Source of the DNA: Acidobacteriota bacterium
GTDB taxonomy: Bacteria > Acidobacteriota > Terriglobia > Terriglobales > Acidobacteriaceae
Direction: 5' to 3'
Length of the DNA: 64,000 nucleotides
NCBI GenBank assembly: GCA_021791875.1
Contig: JAJYVU010000005.1
Coordinates: forward strand, 1-64,000
A program made the position numbers and the translations under genes. How positions within the stretch are numbered: position 1 is the first letter of the stretch; every line of letters begins with the position of its first letter. Shown here one piece after another: positions 49,158-58,579 of the stretch. The notes below the pieces were generated by a model. That model saw nothing but the letters and a program-made list of their open reading frames with translations. It had not been told where the DNA came from and did no database searches.

Positions 49158-52067
49158 ATGCGATTTCAGAAGAGTCTTTTGTGGGTGGTGTGCGGGGTTG
49201 TGGGGCTGGTGTGGGCTCCCCGGGCCGTGGCGGGCGGGCCGCGCTGGTATGCGGGTTCGGCGTATTTTGATCCTGCGGCGATGGGCCAGCCGGTGGTGTG
49301 GAGCAACGGGCAGGTGATGTACTACACGGATCAGGGCGCGCTGAGCCCGATGGTGAGCAATTCACAGGCGGACACGATGGTGGCGAATGCGGCCGCGGTG
49401 TGGAGCGGGGTGAAGACCGCAGCGGTTTCGATTACGCGCGGCGGCAGCCTGGCGGAAGACGTGAACGGCACCAATGTGACGGACGGCAGCACGGGGCTGG
49501 TGGAGCCGGCGGATATTCAGTCGACCGATACGAGCGTGCCGGTGGCCGTGGTGTACGACGAAGACGGCTCTGTGATTGACGCGATGTATGGGCAGGGCGC
49601 GAGCGATCCGAATGATTGCCCGCAGGATGGGGTGATGACCTATGTGGACAATTTTTCGACCACGGGGAATATTCTGCATGCGGTGATGCTGGTGAACGGG
49701 TTGTGCGCGACCAGCAGCACACAGCTTGCAAACCTGCAGTACGAGATGATTCGCGGGTTTGGGCGGGTGCTGGGACTGGACTGGTCGCAGGCGAACGAAG
49801 AGATGTTTGCGAACGACCAGATCACGACGGACGGGACGGCGGGCTGGCCGATCATGCATCCGATTGAGCGGCTGTGCAACGGCGGCGGCGGCGAGTGCAT
49901 GCCGAACGAGACGACGCTGCGCTACGACGATATTTCCGCGCTGAACCGGACGTACCCGGTGACGGCGGCGAATCAGTCGCGGTATCCCGGCAAACAAGTC
50001 ACCGCGACGGTGACATTTTCGATTCACGGGGCGATCCGCTTCCAGCGCGGGCAGGGGATGCAGGGTGTGAATGTGGTGCTGCGTCCACTGACCAGCAGCG
50101 GTCCGGAGCTGGAATATACGGTGACGGCGGTGAGCGGCGCGAGCTACCAGGGCAATGCGGGGAATCCCGTGGATGGGTACACGGATGCCAATGGGAATGC
50201 GCTGAAGCGCTTTGGGAGCAACGACCAGACGTTGGAAGGCTACTTTGACCTGAGCGGCGTGCCGCTGCCACCAGGCATGACGCAGTCGGATTATCAGCTG
50301 ACGTTTGAGGCAATCAATCCGCTTTATGCCGATGAGCAGTCGGTGGGGCCGTATACACCGGGGCAGGTGACGCCTTCGGGGACGATGCCGGTGATTGCGA
50401 TTCCCGGCGTGCAGGCGGGGATGAGCCTGGAAGAGGATGTGACGATCCGCGATTCCGCGGATGAGTTGCACAGCGGAGACGACGGCACGGACGCGGATCC
50501 GGCGGTTGTGAATTCCACGGGGCAGTGGATGGGCCGCATTTGCTGTTACGGACATTCGGGGTGGTTCAAGTTTTATGCGCGGGCCAACCGCGAATTCACG
50601 GTGGAGGCCGAGGCGCTGGATGAAACGGGTGCGGCGACGGAGAACAAGCTGCGTCCGGTGATCGGGCTGTGGAACATTACGGATGCGGTAGGCACGGCGC
50701 CGGTGACGGCAACGGCGCAGCCTTTCAATGGAAGTGAACCGGGATTGACGACGCTTGCCGCGGTGAGCACGGCGAGCAGCTTTGTGCGCATCGGTATTGC
50801 GGACCAGCGCGGCGATGGGCGTCCTGACTATGCGTACATCGGGCGCGTGCTGTATGCCGACACGGTGAGTCCCGCGCGGCTGCCAGCAGCGGGCGGCGAG
50901 ATTACAATCCTCGGGATGGGGTTCCGGCCGGACTCGGCGGTGTATGTGAACGGCGTGGCGGCGCAGGTGACGTCGGTGACGCCAACGCGGATCACGGCGG
51001 TGGCGCCGCCATCGAATGGCGCGACGGGCACGGTGCTGCTGGAGGTGGAAGATCCGCAGACGCTGGGCGTGGCGATGATTGCCGATGGGCTTGCCTACGA
51101 TGCGCAGAACGGCGATGCGCTGACGATCCTGACGGCGCCTTCGGGAACACTTCCAGAGGCGGTTCCGGAGGAATTCACGGTGCGCGCGCTGAGTGTGGAT
51201 CTGACGCCCGCGGCGGGGATTCCGGTGACATTTGCCGTGACCGGGGGAAGTGCGGGATTGAGTTGCGGAGCGGCAATATGCACCGTGGCGACGAATGCGG
51301 ACGGCGTGGCAACGATTGCGGTGACTCCGGACTCGATGGCGCTGGCGCAGATTACAGCATCACTGGTAAACGGCGCGAAGGTACTGGCGGAGTTTACGGG
51401 CGTGCCGCCGTCGAGCTTGTACGCGCTGACGCCGAATCTGTATGTGGCGATTGGCGGCTCGACGACGTGGACTCCGCAGGCGCTGGTGCTGGCGAGCGGA
51501 CAGCCGCTGGCCGGTGGCCAGGTGCTGTGGCAAACGACGAGCCCGGGCGTTACGCTGGGCACGCAGATGGCCACGACGACAAACAGCAGCGGCGTCGCGA
51601 CAGGGCAAGTTTCCGTAGGGGCGCAGATCGGCGCGAATGCGGGGACGGTGCAGGCGTGCCTGGTGAGCACGACGACGTGCGTGACCTTCAACGTAGTGCC
51701 GGTGCACCTGGAGACCGCCGCGATACAACCGGTCTCCGGCACGGCGCAGAGCGTGGACGCGACGCAGGCTCTATCTGCGGCAGTGCTGGAAGTGACGGAC
51801 GCGATCGGCAGGCCGATGGCGGGCGCGACGGTTACTTTTCACGAGACGATGTTTGCGTGGACGCCAGCGTGCACGGGAAGCGAGCCGTGCCCCTCGCCGC
51901 CAGTGCTTGGCGAGCAGACGGTGGAGGCTGTTTCTGCGAGTGATGGCACGGTGAGCCTGACTTCGATGGCGAACCAGGGAGTGCCGGTGCGCATTGTGGT
52001 GGAGGCAACCGTGGGAGCGAATGCGGTGTATGACTTCGAGTTGGAGCAGGCGCCCACGACAGAGTGA
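49158..52067 (+). CDS. secreted TIG/Ig-like protein with degenerate metalloprotease motif
   Basis: A 969-residue protein with a signal peptide (to about residue 25, ending AVA). The N-terminal ~220 residues look like a matrixin/metzincin-like domain. At residues 199 to 209 the motif is RGFGRVLGLDW where active enzymes have HExxHxxGxxH: all three His ligands and the catalytic Glu are replaced, so it should not bind zinc or cut. Then follow a beta domain (CarboxypepD-like, TVTAVSGASYQGN), an IPT/TIG domain (near ARLPAAGGEITILGMGFRPD), and Ig-like (Big_1-type) domains to the end. It is probably a cell-surface adhesion or binding protein. Confidence 0.75.
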   Translation: MRFQKSLLWVVCGVVGLVWAPRAVAGGPRWYAGSAYFDPAAMGQPVVWSNGQVMYYTDQGALSPMVSNSQADTMVANAAAVWSGVKTAAVSITRGGSLAEDVNGTNVTDGSTGLVEPADIQSTDTSVPVAVVYDEDGSVIDAMYGQGASDPNDCPQDGVMTYVDNFSTTGNILHAVMLVNGLCATSSTQLANLQYEMIRGFGRVLGLDWSQANEEMFANDQITTDGTAGWPIMHPIERLCNGGGGECMPNETTLRYDDISALNRTYPVTAANQSRYPGKQVTATVTFSIHGAIRFQRGQGMQGVNVVLRPLTSSGPELEYTVTAVSGASYQGNAGNPVDGYTDANGNALKRFGSNDQTLEGYFDLSGVPLPPGMTQSDYQLTFEAINPLYADEQSVGPYTPGQVTPSGTMPVIAIPGVQAGMSLEEDVTIRDSADELHSGDDGTDADPAVVNSTGQWMGRICCYGHSGWFKFYARANREFTVEAEALDETGAATENKLRPVIGLWNITDAVGTAPVTATAQPFNGSEPGLTTLAAVSTASSFVRIGIADQRGDGRPDYAYIGRVLYADTVSPARLPAAGGEITILGMGFRPDSAVYVNGVAAQVTSVTPTRITAVAPPSNGATGTVLLEVEDPQTLGVAMIADGLAYDAQNGDALTILTAPSGTLPEAVPEEFTVRALSVDLTPAAGIPVTFAVTGGSAGLSCGAAICTVATNADGVATIAVTPDSMALAQITASLVNGAKVLAEFTGVPPSSLYALTPNLYVAIGGSTTWTPQALVLASGQPLAGGQVLWQTTSPGVTLGTQMATTTNSSGVATGQVSVGAQIGANAGTVQACLVSTTTCVTFNVVPVHLETAAIQPVSGTAQSVDATQALSAAVLEVTDAIGRPMAGATVTFHETMFAWTPACTGSEPCPSPPVLGEQTVEAVSASDGTVSLTSMANQGVPVRIVVEATVGANAVYDFELEQAPTTE

Positions 52068-52235
52068 TTGCGGCAGAGGCACTCGCGGTAGCGAGGCGGC
52101 GAACCTTAATTTACTCTGAAGGCCGCGTCATTATTGGCGATTTTTCGCAACTAATGACGATCGTGGAGTGTCTGATGAGGTGTATTCCAGGTGGAACTGC
52201 GGAATGTTTGGGCGGCCATCGGAATGAGGACTTTT

Positions 52236-53939
52236 ATGAGTACGAATACACAGCAGGTTGGGAGCTTGGAGCACAGTAAGGCACGGGCGGGTGCGGTTCC
52301 CCTGCTTCGTCGAGGGCTGGCATTGGCTCTGGCGTACCTGATGATTCCGATGAGTATCGGCGATGTGTACGCGCAGCAGTATGGGCAGAACTACCCACCG
52401 CCTCCTCCGAATCAGCAGTATGGTCAGCCGAATAACCAGCAATATGGACAGCAGTATGGTCAGCCATACAATCCGCAATACGGGCAGCAGTATCCGCAGC
52501 AATACGGGCAGCAGTACGGTCAGCCGTATGGCCAGCCGAGCTACTACCAGCCGCTGAGCCCGGATCAGCTGGATCAACTGGTGGCGCCAGTGGCGTTGTA
52601 TCCGGATGCGCTGCTTGCGCAGGTGCTGGCGGCGTCGACGTATCCGACGCAGGTGATGGATGCGGATCGCTGGATGCAGTCGTACCAGGGATATCCGCCG
52701 GACCAGGTGGCGCAGATGGCGAACGGGATGCCCTGGGATCCGAGCGTGAAGTCGCTGACGGCGTTTCCTTCGGTGCTGAATGACCTGGCGTCCAATCTGA
52801 ACTGGACGTCGCAGCTCGGCAACGCGTACTACAACCAGCCGCAGGATGTAATGGAAGCCGTGCAGGCAATGCGGCAGCAGGCGTATGACTCGGGTTATCT
52901 ACGGTCGACGCCACAGATGTATGTGAACTACTCGCCCGCGTACATTTCGATCATGCCGGCGAATCCGAGCGTGGTGTACGTGCCTTACTACAATCCATGG
53001 AATGTGTATGGACCTGTAATTCATCCGTGGTATAGCTACTATGCGCCGCCACCGGCGGGGGTGTACTTTGGCGGACTGGCGATCGGTTTTGGAGTGGGCA
53101 TCGCGATTGTTTCCTTCACGCACTGGGGCTGGGGCTGGGGGCACTGGCGTCCGGACTGGCGGCGTCATGAGATCTATTACGGTCATCGGCGTTACATTTC
53201 GCGCAGCCGCTCGGTGTTCAACTACGGGCACTTCGGAGGTTTCGACCGGCACTGGGCGCGGGCGGATTTCCGCCGCGGTCCGAATGGGCACGCGCAGGGT
53301 TTCGACCGCAATCATCAGTTTCATGGCAGACCGAATTTCCAGAACCCGAACTTCCATGCGGCGCCGGGGCGGCAGCAGAACTTCAACCGCGGGCGGCAGA
53401 ATTTCAATCCGCGGCCGGCGCAGAACTTCAATAGTCATCGGCAGCAGAACGCATTCGGTAATCGGCAGAGCTTCAACCAGCGGCAGCCGCAGCAGTTCCG
53501 CAACCAGCAGAACTTTAATCGCGGGCAGCAGAACTTTAATCCGCGGCCGGCACAGAACTTTAACCAGCGGCAGCAGAACGCATTCGGTAATCGGCAGAGC
53601 TTCAACCAGCGGCAGCCGCAGCAGTTCCGCAACCAGCAGAACTTTAATCGCGGGCAACAGAACTTTAATCGCCCGCCGCAGAACTTTAACCGGCCGCAGC
53701 AGAGATTCAATCCGCGGCCACAGAACCAGTTCCAGAACCGGCAGAACTTCAACCGGCCACAACCGCAGTTCCGCAACCAGCAGAACTTCAATCGCGGGCG
53801 GCAGAACTTTAACCGGCCGCAGCAGAGGTTCAATTCGCAGCCGCAGAACCAGAGCCGACAAAACTTCAGCCGGCCACAGAATCATGGACGGCCGCAAGGT
53901 CATCCGAACAATCACGGGAACGGACACGGCCGGCGGTAG
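52236..53939 (+). CDS. DUF3300 protein with QNFN-rich low-complexity tail
   Basis: A 567-residue protein. An N-terminal signal/membrane segment (LALALAYLMIPMSIGDVYA) is followed by a QYGQ/NPQYGQQ repeat region and a DUF3300 domain (about 100 to 245: LDQLVAPVALYPDALLAQVLAA). A short Gly/Trp-rich stretch (WGWGWGHWRPDWRRH) and about 170 residues of QNFN, RGQQNFN and QRQPQQFRNQ repeats follow. The tail is coded by tandem DNA repeats of 129 bp. It is possibly an outer-surface or matrix protein. The start at 52236 has GAGGA 5 bp upstream and is preferred over 52191. Confidence 0.8.
   Translation: MSTNTQQVGSLEHSKARAGAVPLLRRGLALALAYLMIPMSIGDVYAQQYGQNYPPPPPNQQYGQPNNQQYGQQYGQPYNPQYGQQYPQQYGQQYGQPYGQPSYYQPLSPDQLDQLVAPVALYPDALLAQVLAASTYPTQVMDADRWMQSYQGYPPDQVAQMANGMPWDPSVKSLTAFPSVLNDLASNLNWTSQLGNAYYNQPQDVMEAVQAMRQQAYDSGYLRSTPQMYVNYSPAYISIMPANPSVVYVPYYNPWNVYGPVIHPWYSYYAPPPAGVYFGGLAIGFGVGIAIVSFTHWGWGWGHWRPDWRRHEIYYGHRRYISRSRSVFNYGHFGGFDRHWARADFRRGPNGHAQGFDRNHQFHGRPNFQNPNFHAAPGRQQNFNRGRQNFNPRPAQNFNSHRQQNAFGNRQSFNQRQPQQFRNQQNFNRGQQNFNPRPAQNFNQRQQNAFGNRQSFNQRQPQQFRNQQNFNRGQQNFNRPPQNFNRPQQRFNPRPQNQFQNRQNFNRPQPQFRNQQNFNRGRQNFNRPQQRFNSQPQNQSRQNFSRPQNHGRPQGHPNNHGNGHGRR
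53409..53666 (+). repeat. 129-bp (43-codon) tandem duplication in DUF3300 gene
   Basis: A 129-bp unit occurs twice head to tail with few differences (for example CGGCAGCAGAACGCATTCGG at 53439 and again at 53568). It codes part of the QNFN tail and can change in copy number by recombination. Confidence 0.8.
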
Positions 53940-53965
53940 AGCTGCCGTTTGCCGGATCCAGAAGC

Positions 53966-54000
53966 AAGAGCGGGAATCAATTCCCGCTCTTTTGCTTTTT
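53966..54000 (+). terminator. terminator of the DUF3300 gene
   Basis: A perfect 11-pair stem AAGAGCGGGAA/TTCCCGCTCTT with loop TCAA, then TTGCTTTTT. Confidence 0.88.
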
Positions 54001-54191
54001 GCGGAAGACGGGAGATTTGCGGGGCGATTGCGGAAATCCCGGGAAATGTAGTCGATTGAGTGACAAAAAGAACTGCGTAATGAAATGCGCCGGTGCTTCG
54101 AGGGGTGATGGTCCCTGGACTCGTGCAGAGGGCGAATTAAAGTCAGAGCAGGGGTGACAGATCAGGCAAGTTCCGGCATTCTAATCAAGGA

Positions 54192-56000
54192 ATGAAAGCA
54201 ATCTATATCCTGCCGCTGCTTGCGGCAGTTTCCGTCTACGCACAAACAAAAACTTCCACTCCTGTTTCGCCGGTGTCGACGACAGTGGTGGTTGTCGGGA
54301 ATCCTGAACCGGTGACTCTGGGCGAGTCTGACCGCTCGACGGCGGTGATGAACACGCAGAAGCATCCGCTGGCTTATTCGACGGTGGAAAGTTACCTGCG
54401 CACGGACGCGTCGACGTATGTGGAGCAGCGCGGCGGCGGCGGAAGCCAGGCCGATATTTCCATTCGCGGGACTTCGTTTGAGCAGACACTGGTGCTGCTG
54501 AACGGGCTGCGGATCACGGATCCCGAGACTTCGCACAACAACATGGACATCCCGGTGCCGCTGGTTGCCCTGGGAAGCATTGACATACTGCACGGAGCGG
54601 GGTCGACGCTGTATGGGTCGGATGCGATTGGTGGCGTGATCGACTTTGTGACGGTGAAGCCCACGCACGATGCGCTGCTGCTGCGAGCAGGCGGCGGCAA
54701 CTACGGCGAAAACGAAGAAGCGGCGGTTGCTTCGGCGGTGGGGCGGCGATGGTCAGAGATGCTGGCGGGGCAGCGCGATTTTTCCTCCGGATTTATGTAC
54801 GACCGCGACTATCGCGATGAGGAGGGAAGTTCGGAGTCGCGCTGGCAGAGCGTGCTGGGGACGACGGACATCCTGCTTGCCGGCGATGATCGTGCGTTTG
54901 GCGCGAATGACTTCTATGGCAACTATCCGTCGTATGAGCGGACGAAGGGATGGTTCGCCTCGATTGAACAGGATCTTGGGCGCAGAATGCAGGCGGCGTT
55001 TGGTTATCGTCGCCACACGGATGAATATGTTCTCTTCCGGAACGATCCGGCGATTTATGAGAACAACCACATCGATACAAGCTGGGAAGCGACGCTGCGG
55101 CGCCATGACGCGGTTGGCGCGAATCTGAAGCTCTACTACGGGCTTGAGGGCGACGGCGACGGGATCCACAGCAACGATCTCGGCATTCATGCGCGCAACT
55201 GGGGCGCGGGCTACCTGGATGGGACATGGCGCACGCGCAAGGCAAGCGTGAGCGCGGGGCTGCGGCAGGAGATCATCAGCGGCGGGTACGACGTGACCAG
55301 CCCGATGCTCGAAGGCGGCTACTTTGTGAGGCCGCGCATCAAGCTGCGCGCCGCGGCGGGGTACGGATTTCGACTGCCGACGTACCTGGATCTTTACTAC
55401 AGCGACCCGACGACACTGGGGAATGCGAACCTGCAGCCTGAGTCCGCATGGAATTTTGAAGGCGGCGTGGACTGGTTTGCAAGCGCGAAGTTTTTCTTTG
55501 AGTCGACGGTGTTCACCTCGCTGCAGCATCATGCGATTGACTACGTGCGCGCCAACGCGAATGAGAAGTGGCAGGCGACCAACCTGAGCAACTTCCAGTT
55601 CACGGGATGGGAGAATTCGGCAGAGTGGCGCGCGGATGAGGCGAACGACATCAAGGCTTCATGGACGCTGCTGACCGGTGCGCAGAGCGCGCTGCATGGG
55701 TTGCAGTCGCGGTACGTCTTCAACTATCCGGTGAACAATGCGAGTCTGGTGGGTACGCATGTGTGGAGGGCCGGATACATGATGGAGACGCGCATTGGCG
55801 TGACGGAGCGGTACGAGCAGAGTCCTTATGCGGTATGGGGCATGGCCTTTGCGAAAGAGGATGGACGGCTGCGGCCTTATGTGCGGCTGAGCAACATCAC
55901 GAACACGGGCTACCAGGAGATTGAAGGCGTGCAGATGCCGGGCAGGGAAGTGGTGGCCGGGCTGGAGCTGTCAGTGGCGCGCAAGGCGAAGGCGAACTGA
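54192..56000 (+). CDS. TonB-dependent receptor (BtuB-like)
   Basis: A 602-residue outer membrane receptor. Signal peptide MKAIYILPLLAAVSVYA, then a short Thr/Ser/Val-rich segment, a plug domain (about 50 to 150: GGGGSQADISIRGTSFEQTL, VLLNGLRITDP, GSTLYGSDAIGGVIDF) and a beta-barrel ending in the NTGYQEIEGVQMPGREVVAGL region. The size and plug sequence suit the siderophore/vitamin B12 group, and a B12-dependent ribonucleotide reductase is in the window, but the ligand is not shown. It is monocistronic. No cobalamin riboswitch was seen before it. Confidence 0.88.
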   Translation: MKAIYILPLLAAVSVYAQTKTSTPVSPVSTTVVVVGNPEPVTLGESDRSTAVMNTQKHPLAYSTVESYLRTDASTYVEQRGGGGSQADISIRGTSFEQTLVLLNGLRITDPETSHNNMDIPVPLVALGSIDILHGAGSTLYGSDAIGGVIDFVTVKPTHDALLLRAGGGNYGENEEAAVASAVGRRWSEMLAGQRDFSSGFMYDRDYRDEEGSSESRWQSVLGTTDILLAGDDRAFGANDFYGNYPSYERTKGWFASIEQDLGRRMQAAFGYRRHTDEYVLFRNDPAIYENNHIDTSWEATLRRHDAVGANLKLYYGLEGDGDGIHSNDLGIHARNWGAGYLDGTWRTRKASVSAGLRQEIISGGYDVTSPMLEGGYFVRPRIKLRAAAGYGFRLPTYLDLYYSDPTTLGNANLQPESAWNFEGGVDWFASAKFFFESTVFTSLQHHAIDYVRANANEKWQATNLSNFQFTGWENSAEWRADEANDIKASWTLLTGAQSALHGLQSRYVFNYPVNNASLVGTHVWRAGYMMETRIGVTERYEQSPYAVWGMAFAKEDGRLRPYVRLSNITNTGYQEIEGVQMPGREVVAGLELSVARKAKAN

Positions 56001-56069
56001 GGCGATGATGGGCAGGTGGTGAGCCGGCTTGCTTCGGCATGGTCTTGAGCGCGGAGATGCGCGATGGGG

Positions 56070-56792
56070 TCAGTGCCGCGGCGGCTGCGGCGGGGGTGGC
56101 GGCTGCGGCGCCTGCCATGGCTGGACCGACAGCAAGCTGCCGAGGATGTGGCGCTCGCGCGGAGAGTATTCAGCACGGAAGCGAGCCGAGTTGAGGATGG
56201 TCGTGCGCTCGTTGGGCGGCAAGGCGCGCAAGGTGTGAAAGGCGCTGCGGAGCTGCCGTTTGCGGGCAGGGGGCATGCGCTGGAATGCCTGAGCCGCGGC
56301 GCGGACTTCCTGCCTGCGCTCGGGTGAAAGGCGCTCGAAGGCCTCCTGCCAGGCCATCATGCGCTGGCGGACGGCGGGCGGTTGCGAGTCGAGGTAGCGA
56401 AGGCGATTGAGGACGCGCTGGCGTTGCGCGGGGCTCAGGCGGTTGAAGCCGGGCTGTTGGCGGAGTGCGCGCTCCTGCTGCTGGAAGGACATGTTCTGGT
56501 GCGTGCGGTACCACTCCGGCAGATGCTCATGGGCGGGATTCATTTGCGACCGCATGTAAGGACCGCGTTGCGGGCCACGCGGAAAATTTTCGTGATGCTG
56601 AAATCCGCCGCCCATCCGGGGGCCATGTGCTCCCATGGCGGGATGCGGTCCGCCGGGTCCGCCATGCCGGCCCCAGGGGCGCGCGTGCGCAGGCGATGAG
56701 AGCGCGAGCAGCACGGCAACGGCGGCTATCCGGAGTGCCATGCGAGCGCAGCCGCGGCGCGCTGGGTGGGGGATGGAGCGGGTTTCATCCAT
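56070..56792 (-). CDS. DUF3106 protein
   Basis: A ~240-residue secreted protein. The N-terminus has a signal sequence (MALRIAAVAVLLALSSPAHA, its Met at 56741 being an alternative start) and a Gly/Pro/His-rich segment. DUF3106 repeats follow with the typical LSPERRQEVRAAAQAFQRM and LPPNERTTI patterns and charged helices, ending in a Pro-rich tail. It is the last gene of a sigma factor/anti-sigma operon, so it may be a periplasmic partner of that system or its sensor. The exact role is unknown. Confidence 0.7.
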   Translation of the reverse strand: MDETRSIPHPARRGCARMALRIAAVAVLLALSSPAHARPWGRHGGPGGPHPAMGAHGPRMGGGFQHHENFPRGPQRGPYMRSQMNPAHEHLPEWYRTHQNMSFQQQERALRQQPGFNRLSPAQRQRVLNRLRYLDSQPPAVRQRMMAWQEAFERLSPERRQEVRAAAQAFQRMPPARKRQLRSAFHTLRALPPNERTTILNSARFRAEYSPRERHILGSLLSVQPWQAPQPPPPPQPPRH

Positions 56793-56995
56793 GGGCGTGG
56801 GATACGCGGGAGGGCTTGATAAACCCGGGTCGTTGCCGGGTTTCCTGCGCACCGCTCGAGGCGCCGCCGTGTGGATGAAACAGGCTCTTGCGCATCCTTT
56901 CATGTCGTTGCATCTCCAAAAGAACCAGGCTGAGTGAGTTTTCATTGAGCGGCAGCCTCTCTGCGGAGCTTGCCGGCTGGTGCCGTTTTTACCTG

Positions 56996-57499
56996 TTACA
57001 TACTTCCAGCGTTGGCTGCGTTGGCGCCGCCATCGTACTGGTCGATGGCGTTCATCTGCTGGAAGACTTCGGCATTCTGATCGAGAGACTGGAGATCGCG
57101 GAGCGTGGCCGATTTGGGGATGACAACTGCCTGCCGGCTGGTCAGAGTGGCGATGCCGGCGTAGGTGCCTCCGCCAATGAGCAGCAGGATCGCCAGCGCG
57201 ACGGCGGCCACGGGGCGGGGCGAGCGATTGCCGAGCAGCATGCGCATGCGGAGGCGTTCGAGCCAGCCGGCGCGGCCGCTGGCCTGCTCTTCGCGGAGAA
57301 GTGCCTGCATGCGGACGGAGAAGTATGGGTTGACCTGGGGCGCATGCCACTCGTCGAGCAGCGCAAGGGTGGCCTGCATTTCGGCCAGCTCCCGGCGGCA
57401 GCCCGGGCAGGCGGCGAGGTGTTCGCGGGCGGCCTGTGACGCCTTATCGGGCGCCAGCAGCATCTCCTCAAGATTGGATTTCATGTTTCGGCAAGTCAT
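56996..57499 (-). CDS. zinc-finger anti-sigma factor
   Basis: A 167-residue membrane anti-sigma factor. The N-terminal ZAS motif is HLAACPGC (HxxxCxxC, with the upstream His); after about 95 residues a single membrane helix occurs (AVALAILLLIGGGTYAG), and a short periplasmic part follows. It should sequester the ECF sigma factor encoded just upstream. The start at 57499 has GAGGA 5 bp upstream and is better than the TTG at 57511 overlapping the sigma stop. The genes are coupled. RseP (31.6 kb) might act in its proteolysis (inference). Confidence 0.85.
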   Translation of the reverse strand: MTCRNMKSNLEEMLLAPDKASQAAREHLAACPGCRRELAEMQATLALLDEWHAPQVNPYFSVRMQALLREEQASGRAGWLERLRMRMLLGNRSPRPVAAVALAILLLIGGGTYAGIATLTSRQAVVIPKSATLRDLQSLDQNAEVFQQMNAIDQYDGGANAANAGSM

Positions 57500-57507
57500 G
57501 GCATTCC

Positions 57508-58407
57508 TCAATTTTCTTCGACAAATTCCTTGAGCCGCTCCCGCAGGGTTTGATAGGCGCGGAAGAGCAGCGATTTGGTGGCGGACTCGCTCAGGTTGAG
57601 CACTTCGCCAATCTGGCGGTAGTCCAGCCCTTGATATTTATGCATGAGCACGGCGTTGCGCTGGCGCTCGGGCAGGGCCATTACGTGTTGGCGAATGGCT
57701 TTCATCCGTTCCTGGCGGACGAGATCCTGCTCGACGCTTGGTTGGCTGTCGGCCACGTCGGGGGTGGTGCCGGTTTCCTGATCCTGCTCGTCGAGATAGA
57801 CGGTGTGCGCGGTGCGTTCGTGGCGGGTGTCGCGGGCGTAATTGACGCCGAGGTTGGTGGCGATGCGGTAAAGCCAGGTGGAGAAGCGCGCCTCGGCACG
57901 GTAGGTTTCCCGCGAACGATAGACGCGGAGGAAGACTTCCTGCGCGAGTTCTTCGGCCACGGCCTGGTTGTGCGTCATCCGGTACATGAAGTGAGTCATG
58001 GGCCGGTGATACTTTTCGACGAGCAGGTTGAAGGCGGCATCGTCGCCAGCCCGCACACGGAGCATGATGGCCGAGTCGTTATCGAGCTGCCCGGCGTGAG
58101 CTACGGTTGGGTTGGCGGACTTAACGCTTTTGAGCGTTGCGGGATCGAGCGCAAGAGTCGCCATACTCTCTTCGACACGGCCGGGTTCCGGGAGTTGCGG
58201 CAAATTGGCATCGATTTCATGCTCATTTGGCGCGGAATCGGCGGAATTCTGCTCGCTTTCTGGGTTTGGGAGGGGCTGAGTGGGGGCGTCGTCCGGATTC
58301 AGCGCGCCGGATTCGTCTTTCCGGGGCTGAGGATTTCGCGAGGCGCGGTTCCGGCGGGAATCCCGCTGGGGGGTGTCTTGATCGGAATGGAAGTCCCCTT
58401 GAGCCAT
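57508..58407 (-). CDS. ECF RNA polymerase sigma factor with long N-terminus
   Basis: A 299-residue RpoE-type sigma factor. Region 2 (about 110 to 190: LLVEKYHRPMTHFMYRMT, RFSTWLYRIATNLGVNYAR) and region 4 (about 235 to 295: VMALPERQRNAVLMHKYQ, LNLSESATKSLLFRAYQ) are clear. The first ~110 residues are charged, Pro/Asn-rich and look disordered, which is long for this family. A Met at 58164 would give a normal-length protein; the upstream start has AAAGG 8 bp before it. It leads a three-gene operon with its anti-sigma factor and a DUF3106 protein. Confidence 0.88.
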   Translation of the reverse strand: MAQGDFHSDQDTPQRDSRRNRASRNPQPRKDESGALNPDDAPTQPLPNPESEQNSADSAPNEHEIDANLPQLPEPGRVEESMATLALDPATLKSVKSANPTVAHAGQLDNDSAIMLRVRAGDDAAFNLLVEKYHRPMTHFMYRMTHNQAVAEELAQEVFLRVYRSRETYRAEARFSTWLYRIATNLGVNYARDTRHERTAHTVYLDEQDQETGTTPDVADSQPSVEQDLVRQERMKAIRQHVMALPERQRNAVLMHKYQGLDYRQIGEVLNLSESATKSLLFRAYQTLRERLKEFVEEN

Positions 58408-58504
58408 GCGACCGGCCTTTTGATTTTACAGGCGGGAAAGATTGGCAAGCAGGGATGTGGATGCTAATCTAACGATGGCCGGACGGTCTGTCCGGTTCTC
58501 GCCA

Positions 58505-58579
58505 GGGCGCATAACTCAGCGGTAGAGTGCCACCTTCACACGGTGGAAGTCGTAGGTTCGAATCCTGCTGCGCCCACCA
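58505..58579 (+). tRNA. tRNA-Val (anticodon CAC)
   Basis: A full cloverleaf: acceptor GGGCGCA with TGCGCCC, D-arm with AGCGGTAGAG, anticodon stem CCACC/GGTGG with loop TTCACAC (anticodon CAC), and T-arm GTAGG-TTCGAAT-CCTGC. The 3' CCA is encoded. It lies between the sigma operon and a lower-G+C region, and its 3' end is followed by apparent integration remains. Confidence 0.95.

Noticed and set aside
52101-52130. ECF-type promoter (GAACC, GCGTC) upstream of the DUF3300 gene
   Set aside because: The spacing between the two elements does not fit, and no second copy was found to support it.
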